64,000 nucleotides of DNA, taken from the NCBI GenBank assembly GCA_963784195.1, contig CAWARA010000038.1, positions 1-64,000 of the forward strand, in the 5' to 3' direction. Positions 28,001 to 37,496 of this stretch are shown in pieces. Each line of letters starts with the position of its first letter. The stretch's first letter is position 1. The notes beneath the pieces are model-generated. The model searched no databases, was not told the origin of the DNA, and saw nothing but the letters and a program-made list of their open reading frames with translations. Source of the DNA: CAVQAH01 sp963784195 (GTDB taxonomy: Bacteria; Acidobacteriota; Vicinamibacteria; Vicinamibacterales; 2-12-FULL-66-21). The position numbers were made by a program, and so were the translations under genes.

Positions 28001-30448
28001 ATGGCGCTGTCAGCCGGGGCTCGCGTCGATGCTTACCAGATCGTCGCGCCGCTTGGCGCAGGCGGTATGGGTGAGGTGTATCGCGCACACGATCCCAAGC
28101 TGCATCGGGATGTCGCCCTCAAGATTCTGCCGGACCTCCTCTCGCTCGATGCCGACCGCCGCGCTCGGTTCGAGCGAGAGGCACAACTGCTCGCCTCGCT
28201 GAACCATCCCAACATCGCTGCCATCTACGGTGTCGAGGAGTCGGGCGCCATCGTCATGGAACTGGTCGAAGGCCCCACGCTCGCTGACCGACTCACTCGC
28301 GGCGCGGTACCGATTGACGAAGCGCTCACGATCGCGCTGCAGATGACCCACGCTCTGGAGGCCGCGCACGAGAAAGGCATTGTCCATCGCGATCTGAAAC
28401 CGGCAAAAAGCAAGGTCAAGCCCGATGGAACCGTGAAGGTGCTCGACTTCGGTTTGGCAAAAACGCTCGATCTCAGCAGCTCCGACGCGTCGCCGCACAA
28501 GCTGGCCGACTCGCCGACTGTCTCGGCGATTGGCACGCGGGCTGGCGTGATCCTGAGGACGGCTGCGTACATGAGTCCGGAGCAAGCCCGAGGACAGACC
28601 GTGGACGCACGCACGGACATCTGGGCGCTGGGCTGTGTGCTGTTCGAGATGTTGACCGGAACACAGACGTTCGGCGGAGCGACGCTGACCGATGTGCTCT
28701 CGGCGGTGGTCAGTCGCGAGCCGGCATGGACGGCGTTGCCGCACGATACGCGAGATGCGGCCCGTCGATTGTTACGTCGCTGCCTCGAGAAGACCGTGAA
28801 TAAACGCCTGCGCCACGTCGGCGATGCGCAGCTCGAGCTGTTGGAGGCGCAGACACCAACAACGTCGGAGCCGCGGACGAACGTCGGCAGCCGAGGACGT
28901 GGCTGGATAACTGCGGCAGGTGTCGCATGTGTTCTTGCCGGCGCCGGTCTGTATCACGCCCTGCGTCCAGGTTTGGCGTCCGCCGATAGATGGTCGACCG
29001 CTCAGATCACGGCGACGCAGCTCACGAACTACGGGCAATCCGAAACCGACCGGGCTATCTCACCTGACGGCCGGTCATTCGTGTTCATCACTGATCATGG
29101 CGGCCTAGGAGCATTTTTCATAACGTTGTCGCGAGCCGATAGCCGCAGTGGCGCACCAAAGTCCGGCATTCGGTCACCGTGAAGAGTCCGAACGCGGCAG
29201 CGATCACCGCACAGACGTGATCAAACGTGCGGGGACGCGCGACGCGGAGGACCGCTTTCAGCTTCGCGACCACAAGCTCGATGGGGTTGAAGTCGGCACT
29301 GAAGAACGGCAGAAATCGGAGGTGCGCGCCGACGCGATCAATCGCGGTGCGCACCGTGGGCTGTTTGTGGACCGCGAGATTGTCGAGGACGACCACGTCG
29401 CCTGGGCGGAGCGTGCCGGCACCTCGTGGTTACCTTCGTGACATTCAGGCGGAAGCAGGCACTCAGCGATCTGGGAATCCTCGACGTCGAAGATGGCTCG
29501 ATTCAACGGTTGACCATGGCCGTCGGCACCGGCCTCAGCGGGCCGTCACTATCCGCTGACGGATCGCGCTTGATTGCCACCGCCACCCAGTATCAGCGTG
29601 ACGTGTGGAGGATTCCCCTCGGACCGGACCCGGTAGCCAACGGACGCTCGGCCGTCAGGATTCTGGACGGCACGTGGGAGGCGATGTGGACGTTCGTGAC
29701 CAGGGACGGTCGCACGCTTTTGTTCAACAGCCCCTTGAGCGGAAGCCGGAATCTCTGGACGATGCCGGTTGACGCTAGTGAATCGCCTCGTCAGATCACC
29801 AGTATTCCGGATGACGCGCTCGCGCATTCCTCGCTCTCCACCGATGGAAAGCGCGTCGCATTCGCCTCGATCGCCGCTGGCTCGTGCGACATCTCGATTC
29901 AGAATGTCGACGGATCCAACCTGCGTCAGTTGACCAACGACGATGCAGCGGATGCGTGGCCGGTATGGTCTCCCGACGGCGAATGGCTCGCGTATAACTC
30001 GCTTCGCGGCGGACGGCAAGAGACCTGGCGCATCTCGGTCGAGACCTCGCGCGCCGAGAAGATCGTCGACGGGTTTTTTCGCGGGGACTGGATCGGACAA
30101 CCCGATGGCTCAGGAACCTGGATTGTCACGTCCACGGGACCGGGCGCGTTCCGCCTGGTAGACGTCGAGCAGCGGTCCATCGTCTGGGAGCAGCGTCGTT
30201 CTCCCGACTCTCTGTCAATGCCTTGCTTCAGTGCCGACGGCCGCTTGATCAGCTTGCCGCTGGGGCGAGGCCGCGATCGAACCGACATCGTGGTGGCGGA
30301 CGCCGCCACGGGCAGCATGCGAGTCCTGGCCCACCTCCCGTTCTCCGTGTTGTTTCGTGCGAGCTGGATTGATAACGGCAAGGCGCTGCTGGTCAATCGC
30401 GACAACACTACGTCGCACATCGTGATGTTCGATCGGTTCACGCGATGA
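28001..30448 (+). pseudogene. Ser/Thr kinase-TolB propeller gene interrupted by an IS630 remnant
   Basis: Residues 1-290 are a Pkn2-type kinase domain: G-loop GAGGMGEVY (19-27), ATP Lys41, HRD 129-131, DFG 149-151, SPEQ. A transmembrane helix (AAGVACVLAGAGLYHAL) follows, then the start of a TolB/WD40-like propeller (AISPDGRSFVFITDHGG). At 29106 an IS630 piece breaks the frame; propeller repeats resume at about 29425 and end at 30448 (FDRFTR). An estimated 150-200 residues of propeller are missing. Two kinase positions are also abnormal: Lys136 replaces the metal-binding Asn of the catalytic loop (HRDLKPAK, codon AAA at 28406), and ILRTAAYMSPE has Arg where Gly is usual. Probably dead. Confidence 0.82.
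29106..29421 (-). mobile_element. IS630-family remnant
   Basis: The minus strand codes the C-terminal about 100 residues of an IS630/Tc1-type DDE transposase: TLRPGDVVVLDNLAVHK with a catalytic Asp, then FLPFFSADFNPIELVVAKLK with the last acidic residue. The N-terminal half and one end are gone; a stop lies just upstream in frame. The surviving end begins after a TA (29106-29107), as expected for IS630 insertion. It replaced part of the kinase propeller, implying insertion followed by deletion. Confidence 0.8.
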
Positions 30449-30842
30449 AACGGGGGTTCACCGACGGGGGTTCACGACGGTCCGACGGGGGTTCACGACG
30501 GGGGTTCACGACGGGGGTTCAAGACAACGGCTCACCTGAGGCTCGAGCGGTTATCCCGTACGTGACCTTTGCTGCTCGTCAACGTCGTACGTCGCGGCTA
30601 GGCCGCACCGTGTTGAACCCCGTGCTGAACCCCGTGCTGAACCCTCGTGCCGAACCCTCGTGCTGAACCCGTGCGTGTTGAACCCTCGTGTTGAACCCCC
30701 GTGTTGAACCCCGTGGTGACCGTCGTCTTGACGGCCTAACCGTGGTGAACCCTCGTGCTGAACCCCCGTGGTGAACCCTCGTGCTGAACCCTCGTGGTGA
30801 ACCCTCGTTGTGAACCTCCGTCCTGAACCGTATGATGGCGCG
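30449..30842. repeat. 13-mer repeat tract with inverted arm (family B, copy 2)
   Basis: 394 bases without a gene. Forward GGGGGTTCACGAC units (about 30450-30527) begin right after the kinase stop. Ordinary sequence (30530-30600) follows, then a long inverse array of GTGCTGAACCCC/CGTGTTGAACCCC units (30601-30831) up to the start of the MetE-like gene. No promoter or riboswitch for that gene is recognisable in it. Confidence 0.85.
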
Positions 30843-31938
30843 ATGATTTCGTGTCGGAGCGAGGGGATCGGCAGCCTGCTTCGCCCGTCGTATCTCCTCG
30901 ATGCGCGTCAGCGTATCGAGGCGGGCGATCTCAGCCCTGTCGAATTCAAACGAATCGAGGATCGGGCGGTGGACGAAGCCGTTGCGCTTCAGGAAGCTGC
31001 CGGCCTGGACGTTGTCACCGATGGCGAACAGCGGCGCTACGCCTTCTTCGGCCATCTGGTGGAAGCGCTCGAAGGGTTCGACAAGCACGCCGGGTGGGCG
31101 ATTCCGTTTCATGACGAACAGGGCGCTCGCCTCACGCTGAAGCGTCCCGTCGTCGTCGACAAGCTCCGCTGGCGGCGGCAAATGAGCGTCGAGGAGTTCA
31201 CCTATCTCCGCGGCCGAACCAGACGGCCGGTGAAAGTGACGCTCGTCAGCGCGCAGCAAGCGGCTGCGTACTACGATCCCGACAAGTCGCGTGCCGCCTA
31301 CGCGACGCGGGATGCTTATCTGGCCGATCTCGTGGATTTCACGCGCCGCGAGATCCGTGAGCTCCGTCGTCTCGGATGCGAGTACATCCAAATCGACGCC
31401 CCTCAGTACGCCGCGTTGCTCGACGAGTCTATTCGCGAGGGATACCGTCAGCGGGGCAGCGATCCGGACAAGATGCTCGATGCCTGCATCGAGCTCGACA
31501 ACGCGATCATCGATGGTCACCCGGGCGTCGTTTTCGGGATCCACATCTGTCGGGGCAACTACCAGAGCATGTTCTACGCTTCAGGCGGGTACGATCGCAT
31601 CGCCGAGCGGGTCTTTCGCCGCGCGCGCTTTCACCGCTTTCTCCTCGAGTACCGACGACCAACGCTCGGGGACGTTCGAGCCGCTGCGCCACGTGCCAGA
31701 GGACCGGGTGGTGGTGCTCGGACTCGTCAGCACGAAGAAACCGCGGCTCGAAACCGAGGGTGAACTGAAGGGCCGGATCGTCGAGGCATCGCGTATCGTG
31801 CCGCTCGAACGGCTCGCGCTCAGCCCGCAATGCGGGTTCGCGTCCACGTCCGAAGGCAACCGCCTGTCCATCGCCGATCAGCGGGCGAAACTTGAAGTCG
31901 TGACCAGCGCGGCGCGCGCCCTGTGGCCAGCGTCGTAG
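30843..31938 (+). CDS. MetE-like cobalamin-independent methionine synthase II family protein, frameshifted
   Basis: Zinc-dependent methyltransferase related to the C-terminal half of MetE (YxjG-type, single-domain, about 365 residues). Seen: GSLLRPSYLLDAR, VVTDGEQRR, EYIQIDAPQYA, FGIHICRGN (His and Cys zinc ligands) and, after the frameshift, LSPQCGFAS with the last Cys ligand. An extra C near 31658 breaks the frame after FLLEY; DDQRSGTFEPLRHVPEDR continues in the next frame. The methyl donor and acceptor are unknown for these paralogues. The start at 30843 (MISCRSEGIGS) follows the repeat tract directly; the ATG at 30810 lies inside repeats and is rejected. Confidence 0.82.
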
Positions 31939-31962
31939 CCGTCAACTCATGAAAGGAGCCGC

Positions 31963-32724
31963 ATGGGCGATCCTGCAGCGTCAGAGCCTCGCATCACCGC
32001 ACCGGTGAGCCGTGATCTGCGCACAGCCAACATCGCCGGCGTACTGAGATTCTGGACGAAGGTGCTCGGCTTCCAGGAGGGGCGCACCGCGGACGACGGC
32101 ACGGTCGATCTCATCTCCGGGCAGGCGCGGATTCGGCTCAGTGTGCCCGACGGGCCGTCAGGTTCCGCAGAAGAAGGCTCTCGAGGATCCGCGATCGTGT
32201 TCTTCGAAACCGACGATGTGCAGGCGATGCAGGCGGGCATCCGCCGCCGCGGCGGCAATCCGAGCGGGCTCGAGAAGGTCAACTGGATCAAGATGCAGAT
32301 GTTCCAGATCCAGGATCCCGACGGACACGTCATCTGGTTCGGCCAGTCGTTTCATGCCGACTCGCCAGCCCGATCTCGATCGATGCTGACAACGGTCATG
32401 CCGGAGCTCCCGATGGACGACGTCCCCGCCGGCGTGAGGCATTATCGGGACGTGCTCGGATTCAGCGTCAACTACGAACAGCACAACATCGGCGTGCTGG
32501 ATCGCGATGCGATCCGCGTCCTGTTGATTGCCCGAACACCGCAGCACAGCGGCATCGGATCCGCGTATTTTTACGTGCGCGACGTCGATCGACTCTATTC
32601 GGAGCTTCTTGAAAAAAGTGCGAACGTGCAGGGTGAACCGGTGAGCCAGCCGTGGGGCCTTCGTGAGTTCAGCGTTCTGGACATCGAGCGGAACCGGCTC
32701 ACGTTCGGGCAACCGTTTGAGTAG
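31963..32724 (+). CDS. Two-domain VOC (glyoxalase/bleomycin-resistance fold) protein
   Basis: 253 residues, soluble. Two VOC modules in tandem: residues about 15-130 (VLRFWTKVLGFQEG ... DPDGHVIWFGQSF) and 140-250 (GVRHYRDVLGFSV ... NRLTFGQPFE). The end of each module carries the conserved acidic/aromatic metal strand. AAAGGAG precedes the ATG by 6 bases. Could be a dioxygenase-like or resistance protein; substrate unknown. It lies between the MetE-like gene and the ABC permease, all on the plus strand. Confidence 0.82.
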   Translation: MGDPAASEPRITAPVSRDLRTANIAGVLRFWTKVLGFQEGRTADDGTVDLISGQARIRLSVPDGPSGSAEEGSRGSAIVFFETDDVQAMQAGIRRRGGNPSGLEKVNWIKMQMFQIQDPDGHVIWFGQSFHADSPARSRSMLTTVMPELPMDDVPAGVRHYRDVLGFSVNYEQHNIGVLDRDAIRVLLIARTPQHSGIGSAYFYVRDVDRLYSELLEKSANVQGEPVSQPWGLREFSVLDIERNRLTFGQPFE

Positions 32725-32748
32725 GACAGAACGGAGGTTTAGGTCAGC

Positions 32749-35232
32749 ATGTCTGCTTTCCTGCAAGATGTCCGCTACGCTCTCCGCACGCTGAGAAGAA
32801 GCGCGGGCCTGACGCTCGTGATCGTCGCGTCCCTGGCAATCGGGATCGGCGCCAACACCGCGATTTTCAGCGTCGTCAATGCGCTGCTCCTCAAGCCGCT
32901 GCCATATCCTGACCCCGATCGGCTGGCGGTGCTGTGGCTGCGTTCGCCAGGGATCAACATCCCGCAGGATTGGCCGTCACCAGGGCAATACATCGACATC
33001 CAGAACGAGAATCGCTCGTTCGACGACATGTCAATCTCCCAGGGGCGCACCGGCACGCTGCTCGGTCGAAGCGGAGCGCCGGTCGCGGCGGCAGACCAGG
33101 CGCAGCGTGTCGAAGCGCTGCTCACCTCGTCGAGCCTCTTCCGGCTGCTCGGCGCCACACCTCTCCACGGCCGGTTGTTACGCACCGAGGAAGACCGGCC
33201 TGGACAGCCAGCGGTGGTCGTTCTGAGTTACGGGTTCTGGAGACGGGCGTTCAACGCCGATCCGAACATCGTGGGGAACAGCATCACGTTGAACGGCATT
33301 GGGCCGGGTGGAGGCGAGACGAAGAACCAGTTCGAGGTCGTCGGGGTGCTCGGGCCGGACTTCCTGCTGAACGACGAGATCATGCCGACGGTGGCCAGCA
33401 TCCGGCAGATGGATGTGTTCCTGCCGCTGCCGTTCGGTGCGGATGCCGTCAAGCGGCGCGGCGACGAAAACTACAACGTGATGGCGCGCTTGAAACCTGA
33501 CGTGACGATGGTTCAGGCTCAGGCGGATGTATCGGCCATCGCCGGCCGAATCCGGGAGAAGGACAAGCGGGACCGCACGTTCACCATCAGCGTCGTGCCA
33601 CTGCTCGATCACGTCGTCGGCAACGTGCGCCGCGCTGTTCTCGTGCTGCTGGGATCGGTCACGCTGGTGCTGCTGATTGCCTGCGCAAACGTTGCCAACC
33701 TGCTGCTGACGCGCGCGACCGGAAGGCAGAAAGAGGTCGCGGTTCGCACGGCACTCGGCGCGTCCTGGCACCGGCTGGTGCGTCAGCTGTTGACCGAAAG
33801 CCTGATCCTCGGCCTTCTGGGCGGCGCGGCGGGTCTTCTGGTTGCTCGCGCCGCTCTGCAAGTGGTGAGGTCCGTCAACCCCGGCAACATTCCGCGTCTG
33901 GATGCGATCACGCTCGATGGATCCGTTCTCGCGTTCACGTTTGCCGTGTCGGTCCTCACCGGGCTCGTGTTCGGTCTGGCGCCGGCATTGCGCGCGGCCA
34001 GAGTGGATCTGAACACTTCGCTCAAGTCAGGCGGCCGGCAGACGCAAGGCGATGGCGGCTTCGGCAGCGCCCGTCCGCGGCTGCGCGGCCTGCTGGTCGT
34101 GGCGGAAGTGGCCATTTCACTGATGCTGCTGGTCGGTGCCGGACTCCTGGTGCGCAGCTTCGTCCGTCTGCAGAGCGTGTCGCCGGGGTTCGAACCGGAG
34201 GGCGTCATCTCCATGCGGCTGGGCGCGAGCGCCCGTCAGTTTCAGAACCGTGATGAAGCCGTCGCTTTTTACCGGCCCTTCGCCGACGCGCTCGGCGCGG
34301 TGCCGGGCGTGACGATGAGAGGCGCGGTGTCGTCGCTGCCATTAACATCGGCCGTCGGCTGGGGATCGATCGAAGTCGAAGGATGGACGCCGGAACCCGG
34401 ACAGGAGCTGCAGGTCGATCAGCGCGCCGCGACGACGGATTACTTCCGGACGATGAGGATCCCGCTGGTCAAGGGACGCTTCTTCACCGATGCTGACATG
34501 CCCCAGAACGCTGAGCCCGTCGCCATCATCGACGAGAAGTTCGCGCAGCGCTTCTGGCCCAACGGTGACGCGCTCGGCAAACACGTCTGGAACGATCCGA
34601 AGCGGAAAACCACCATCGTCGGCGTCGTCGGTACCGTGAAGCAGTACGGCCTGGACGTCGACGGGCGGATCGTCGTGTACCGTCCGACGCCGAATGCCGG
34701 CTACCACGTTGCAAGGACGTCGTCGGATCCTGCGGCGGTGGCGGGCGCCATGGTGCGGAGAATTCGCGAGCTGGATCCGACGATTGCCGTGTACGACGTC
34801 CGTACGATGACCAACAGGATGAGCGATTCGCTGGCGCGGCAGCGTTTCGCGACGCTGATGCTCGGAGCGTTTGCGGTCTTTGCCCTGATTCTGGCGGTTG
34901 TCGGCGTCTACGGCGTCATGTCGCACCTGGTGGCGCAGGGCGCGCACGATATCGGCGTGCGCATGGCGCTGGGCGCCGAGAGAGGCCGCATTCTGATGAT
35001 GGTCCTGCGTCAGGGCCTGGTGCTGACGGCCGCCGGCATCACCATCGGACTCCTTGGCGCCATCGCGCTGACGCGCGTGATGGCGAGCCTGCTCTTCGGC
35101 ATCAGCGTCACCGATTTCGTGACGTTCTCCACCGTTCCGCTGATCCTGCTCTCGACGGCACTGATCGCGACGTATCTTCCCGCCCTGCGCGCGACGCGCG
35201 TCGATCCGGTCGTCGCGCTCAGAGACGAATAG
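32749..35232 (+). CDS. FtsX/MacB-type ABC permease (acidobacterial orphan permease)
   Basis: 827-residue inner-membrane protein. Short N-terminal cytoplasmic leader (MSAFLQDVRYALRTLRRSAG), helix, first MacB-like periplasmic core (about 50-260), an FtsX three-helix block (VLVLLGSVTLVLLIACANVANLLLTRATGR-like region near 305-420), a second periplasmic core, and a second FtsX block ending LPALRATRVDPVVALRDE. This duplicated layout is the acidobacterial 'duplicated orphan permease' type, usually without an adjacent ATPase, and none is seen here. Probably exports peptides, lipids or small molecules. GGAGG lies upstream. Confidence 0.9.
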   Translation: MSAFLQDVRYALRTLRRSAGLTLVIVASLAIGIGANTAIFSVVNALLLKPLPYPDPDRLAVLWLRSPGINIPQDWPSPGQYIDIQNENRSFDDMSISQGRTGTLLGRSGAPVAAADQAQRVEALLTSSSLFRLLGATPLHGRLLRTEEDRPGQPAVVVLSYGFWRRAFNADPNIVGNSITLNGIGPGGGETKNQFEVVGVLGPDFLLNDEIMPTVASIRQMDVFLPLPFGADAVKRRGDENYNVMARLKPDVTMVQAQADVSAIAGRIREKDKRDRTFTISVVPLLDHVVGNVRRAVLVLLGSVTLVLLIACANVANLLLTRATGRQKEVAVRTALGASWHRLVRQLLTESLILGLLGGAAGLLVARAALQVVRSVNPGNIPRLDAITLDGSVLAFTFAVSVLTGLVFGLAPALRAARVDLNTSLKSGGRQTQGDGGFGSARPRLRGLLVVAEVAISLMLLVGAGLLVRSFVRLQSVSPGFEPEGVISMRLGASARQFQNRDEAVAFYRPFADALGAVPGVTMRGAVSSLPLTSAVGWGSIEVEGWTPEPGQELQVDQRAATTDYFRTMRIPLVKGRFFTDADMPQNAEPVAIIDEKFAQRFWPNGDALGKHVWNDPKRKTTIVGVVGTVKQYGLDVDGRIVVYRPTPNAGYHVARTSSDPAAVAGAMVRRIRELDPTIAVYDVRTMTNRMSDSLARQRFATLMLGAFAVFALILAVVGVYGVMSHLVAQGAHDIGVRMALGAERGRILMMVLRQGLVLTAAGITIGLLGAIALTRVMASLLFGISVTDFVTFSTVPLILLSTALIATYLPALRATRVDPVVALRDE

Positions 35233-35249
35233 TCGCTACGAGAATTCAC

Positions 35250-35338
35250 GAGTTCCAGGAACGTTCGCGACGACCACGACGAACACGACGCGAGAACCCA
35301 GTGACGTCGCGGGCGTCGTGACCGTCGTGATCGTTCGC
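35250..35338. repeat. Inverted GACGACC-type repeat (family D, copy 2)
   Basis: Opens GAGTTCCAGGAACGTTCGC, then CGACGACCACGACG units, and closes with inverse CGTCGTGACCGTCGTGATCG. It shares its first 25 or so bases with copy 1 (14430) apart from a few changes. It lies between the convergent permease and deiodinase-like genes. Confidence 0.75.
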
Positions 35339-35381
35339 CAGAGCCGTCAGCGCGTCACACTCGACGATGCAACACGATGTG

Positions 35382-36125
<744 letters not shown>

Positions 36126-36131
36126 GGCGCC

Positions 36132-37490
36132 CTACCTTTGTGATTCGTCGTCCGAGGGTATATCGAACGAAACCATCTGGCTACGGAATCCTCGCGTCTT
36201 GATGGCGCCGTAGATGACCCCTGCCGCCAGCCAGAGGCCGCCGGCGAGCCTCGCCGGCCATCGCAGGCTCATCCACAGATACAGGCACACGAGAAAGCCA
36301 GTCAGCGGAAGCACGAAGTTCATGAGCCGCCGGTCGTCGCTTCGTACCCAGTAGCGAACGAAGGCGGCGAGGTTGACGCCCATGAAGGCGATGAACGCTC
36401 CGAAGTTCAGGAGCTCGGCGCCAAGCTGATAGCTCAGGAACAACCCGCCGACGAAAGCGAGCACGCCGACGAGCAGTACGTTGTTACGCGGAATGCGATT
36501 CTTCGCGTCGACGGTCCCGAAGAAGCGTCGGGGCAGCGCATTGCTCCTTCCCATGCCGTAGAGGAGGCGTGCCGCGCCGAGATGTGCGCCCGTGCCCGAT
36601 CCGAGATTCGCGACGAGCAGCGTCACGCTCACGAGCGTGAAGAGCCACGCGCCACCTGCCTTTCCGGCCACGTGTATGAACGCCGTGTCCACGTCGGGAA
36701 ATCCGGTCCAGTTGCCCCACACGAGTTGTGCGAGATAAACCAGGATTGAGGCGAGTACGCCTGTGATCAGACACGTCAGCACAGTCGCGAGCAGAATGTT
36801 CCGGCGCGGATTCTCGACCTCCTCAGAGAGTGTAGAAATGCCGTCGAATCCGATGTACGTCAGGCACGCAATTGACGCGCCGGTGAGGACGGCGGGCAAT
36901 GCGAAGGTCTCCGGATCGTAGAACGGCCGCAGGAGATCGGCCCGCTCGAGAGGCGCACTGAAGAGATACCGGAGTGCCGCTCCGACGAAGAGTACGACCA
37001 CGACGAACATCCCGATCGCAAGGACTTCGTTGGTCCGGGCGCTCGCCTTCACGCCACGAAGATTGAGCATCGTGAACACGGCGGCGAACACGGCCACCCA
37101 TACTGCATAGGGCACACCCGGGATGAAGGTCATCGCCACCTTGCTGCAATAGATCGTGCAGATCATCGGATTGAGCACGTAGTCCATGACCATGCTCCAG
37201 CCGGTGACGTAGCCGAGCCCGGGGTGCAGCTCCTGCCCGACGTAGGCGAAGGCGGATCCCGCGTTCGGATAGATGCGGGCCATGCGGCCGTAGCTCACGG
37301 CGGTCAGCATCATCGCAAACATGCCAATGAGGATCGTCGTGATGACATGTCCACGCGCCTCCTGGCTGACGACGCCGAAGATGCCCATGGGGGCCACGGG
37401 CTGGACGAGGACGATGCCGTAGAAGACCGCGTCCCAGAGGGTGAGTGTCCGGCGCAGGCCGGGAGCCGTGGAGGTCACGCTCTGTGCCAT
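36132..37490 (-). CDS. APC-family amino acid permease
   Basis: 452 residues, about 12 membrane helices, inner membrane. The N-terminal GIVLVQPVAPMGIFGVVS and GSAFAYVGQELHPGLGYVTGWSMVMDY, and the YIGFDGISTLSEEVENPRRN signature near residue 240, are typical of the APC superfamily (LysP/YhdG-like). Substrate cannot be told. It lies directly upstream of the deiodinase-like gene (6-base gap), which hints at a shared amino-acid-derived substrate, and downstream of GH2. Confidence 0.9.
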   Translation of the reverse strand: MAQSVTSTAPGLRRTLTLWDAVFYGIVLVQPVAPMGIFGVVSQEARGHVITTILIGMFAMMLTAVSYGRMARIYPNAGSAFAYVGQELHPGLGYVTGWSMVMDYVLNPMICTIYCSKVAMTFIPGVPYAVWVAVFAAVFTMLNLRGVKASARTNEVLAIGMFVVVVLFVGAALRYLFSAPLERADLLRPFYDPETFALPAVLTGASIACLTYIGFDGISTLSEEVENPRRNILLATVLTCLITGVLASILVYLAQLVWGNWTGFPDVDTAFIHVAGKAGGAWLFTLVSVTLLVANLGSGTGAHLGAARLLYGMGRSNALPRRFFGTVDAKNRIPRNNVLLVGVLAFVGGLFLSYQLGAELLNFGAFIAFMGVNLAAFVRYWVRSDDRRLMNFVLPLTGFLVCLYLWMSLRWPARLAGGLWLAAGVIYGAIKTRGFRSQMVSFDIPSDDESQR

Positions 37491-37496
37491 CGCGGC

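Noticed and set aside
29106..29421. Active insertion sequence
   Set aside because: Only the C-terminal part of the transposase and one end remain.
30449..30842. Methionine/SAM or cobalamin riboswitch before the MetE-like gene
   Set aside because: The region is entirely 13-mer repeat plus a short unique spacer; no riboswitch core is recognisable.
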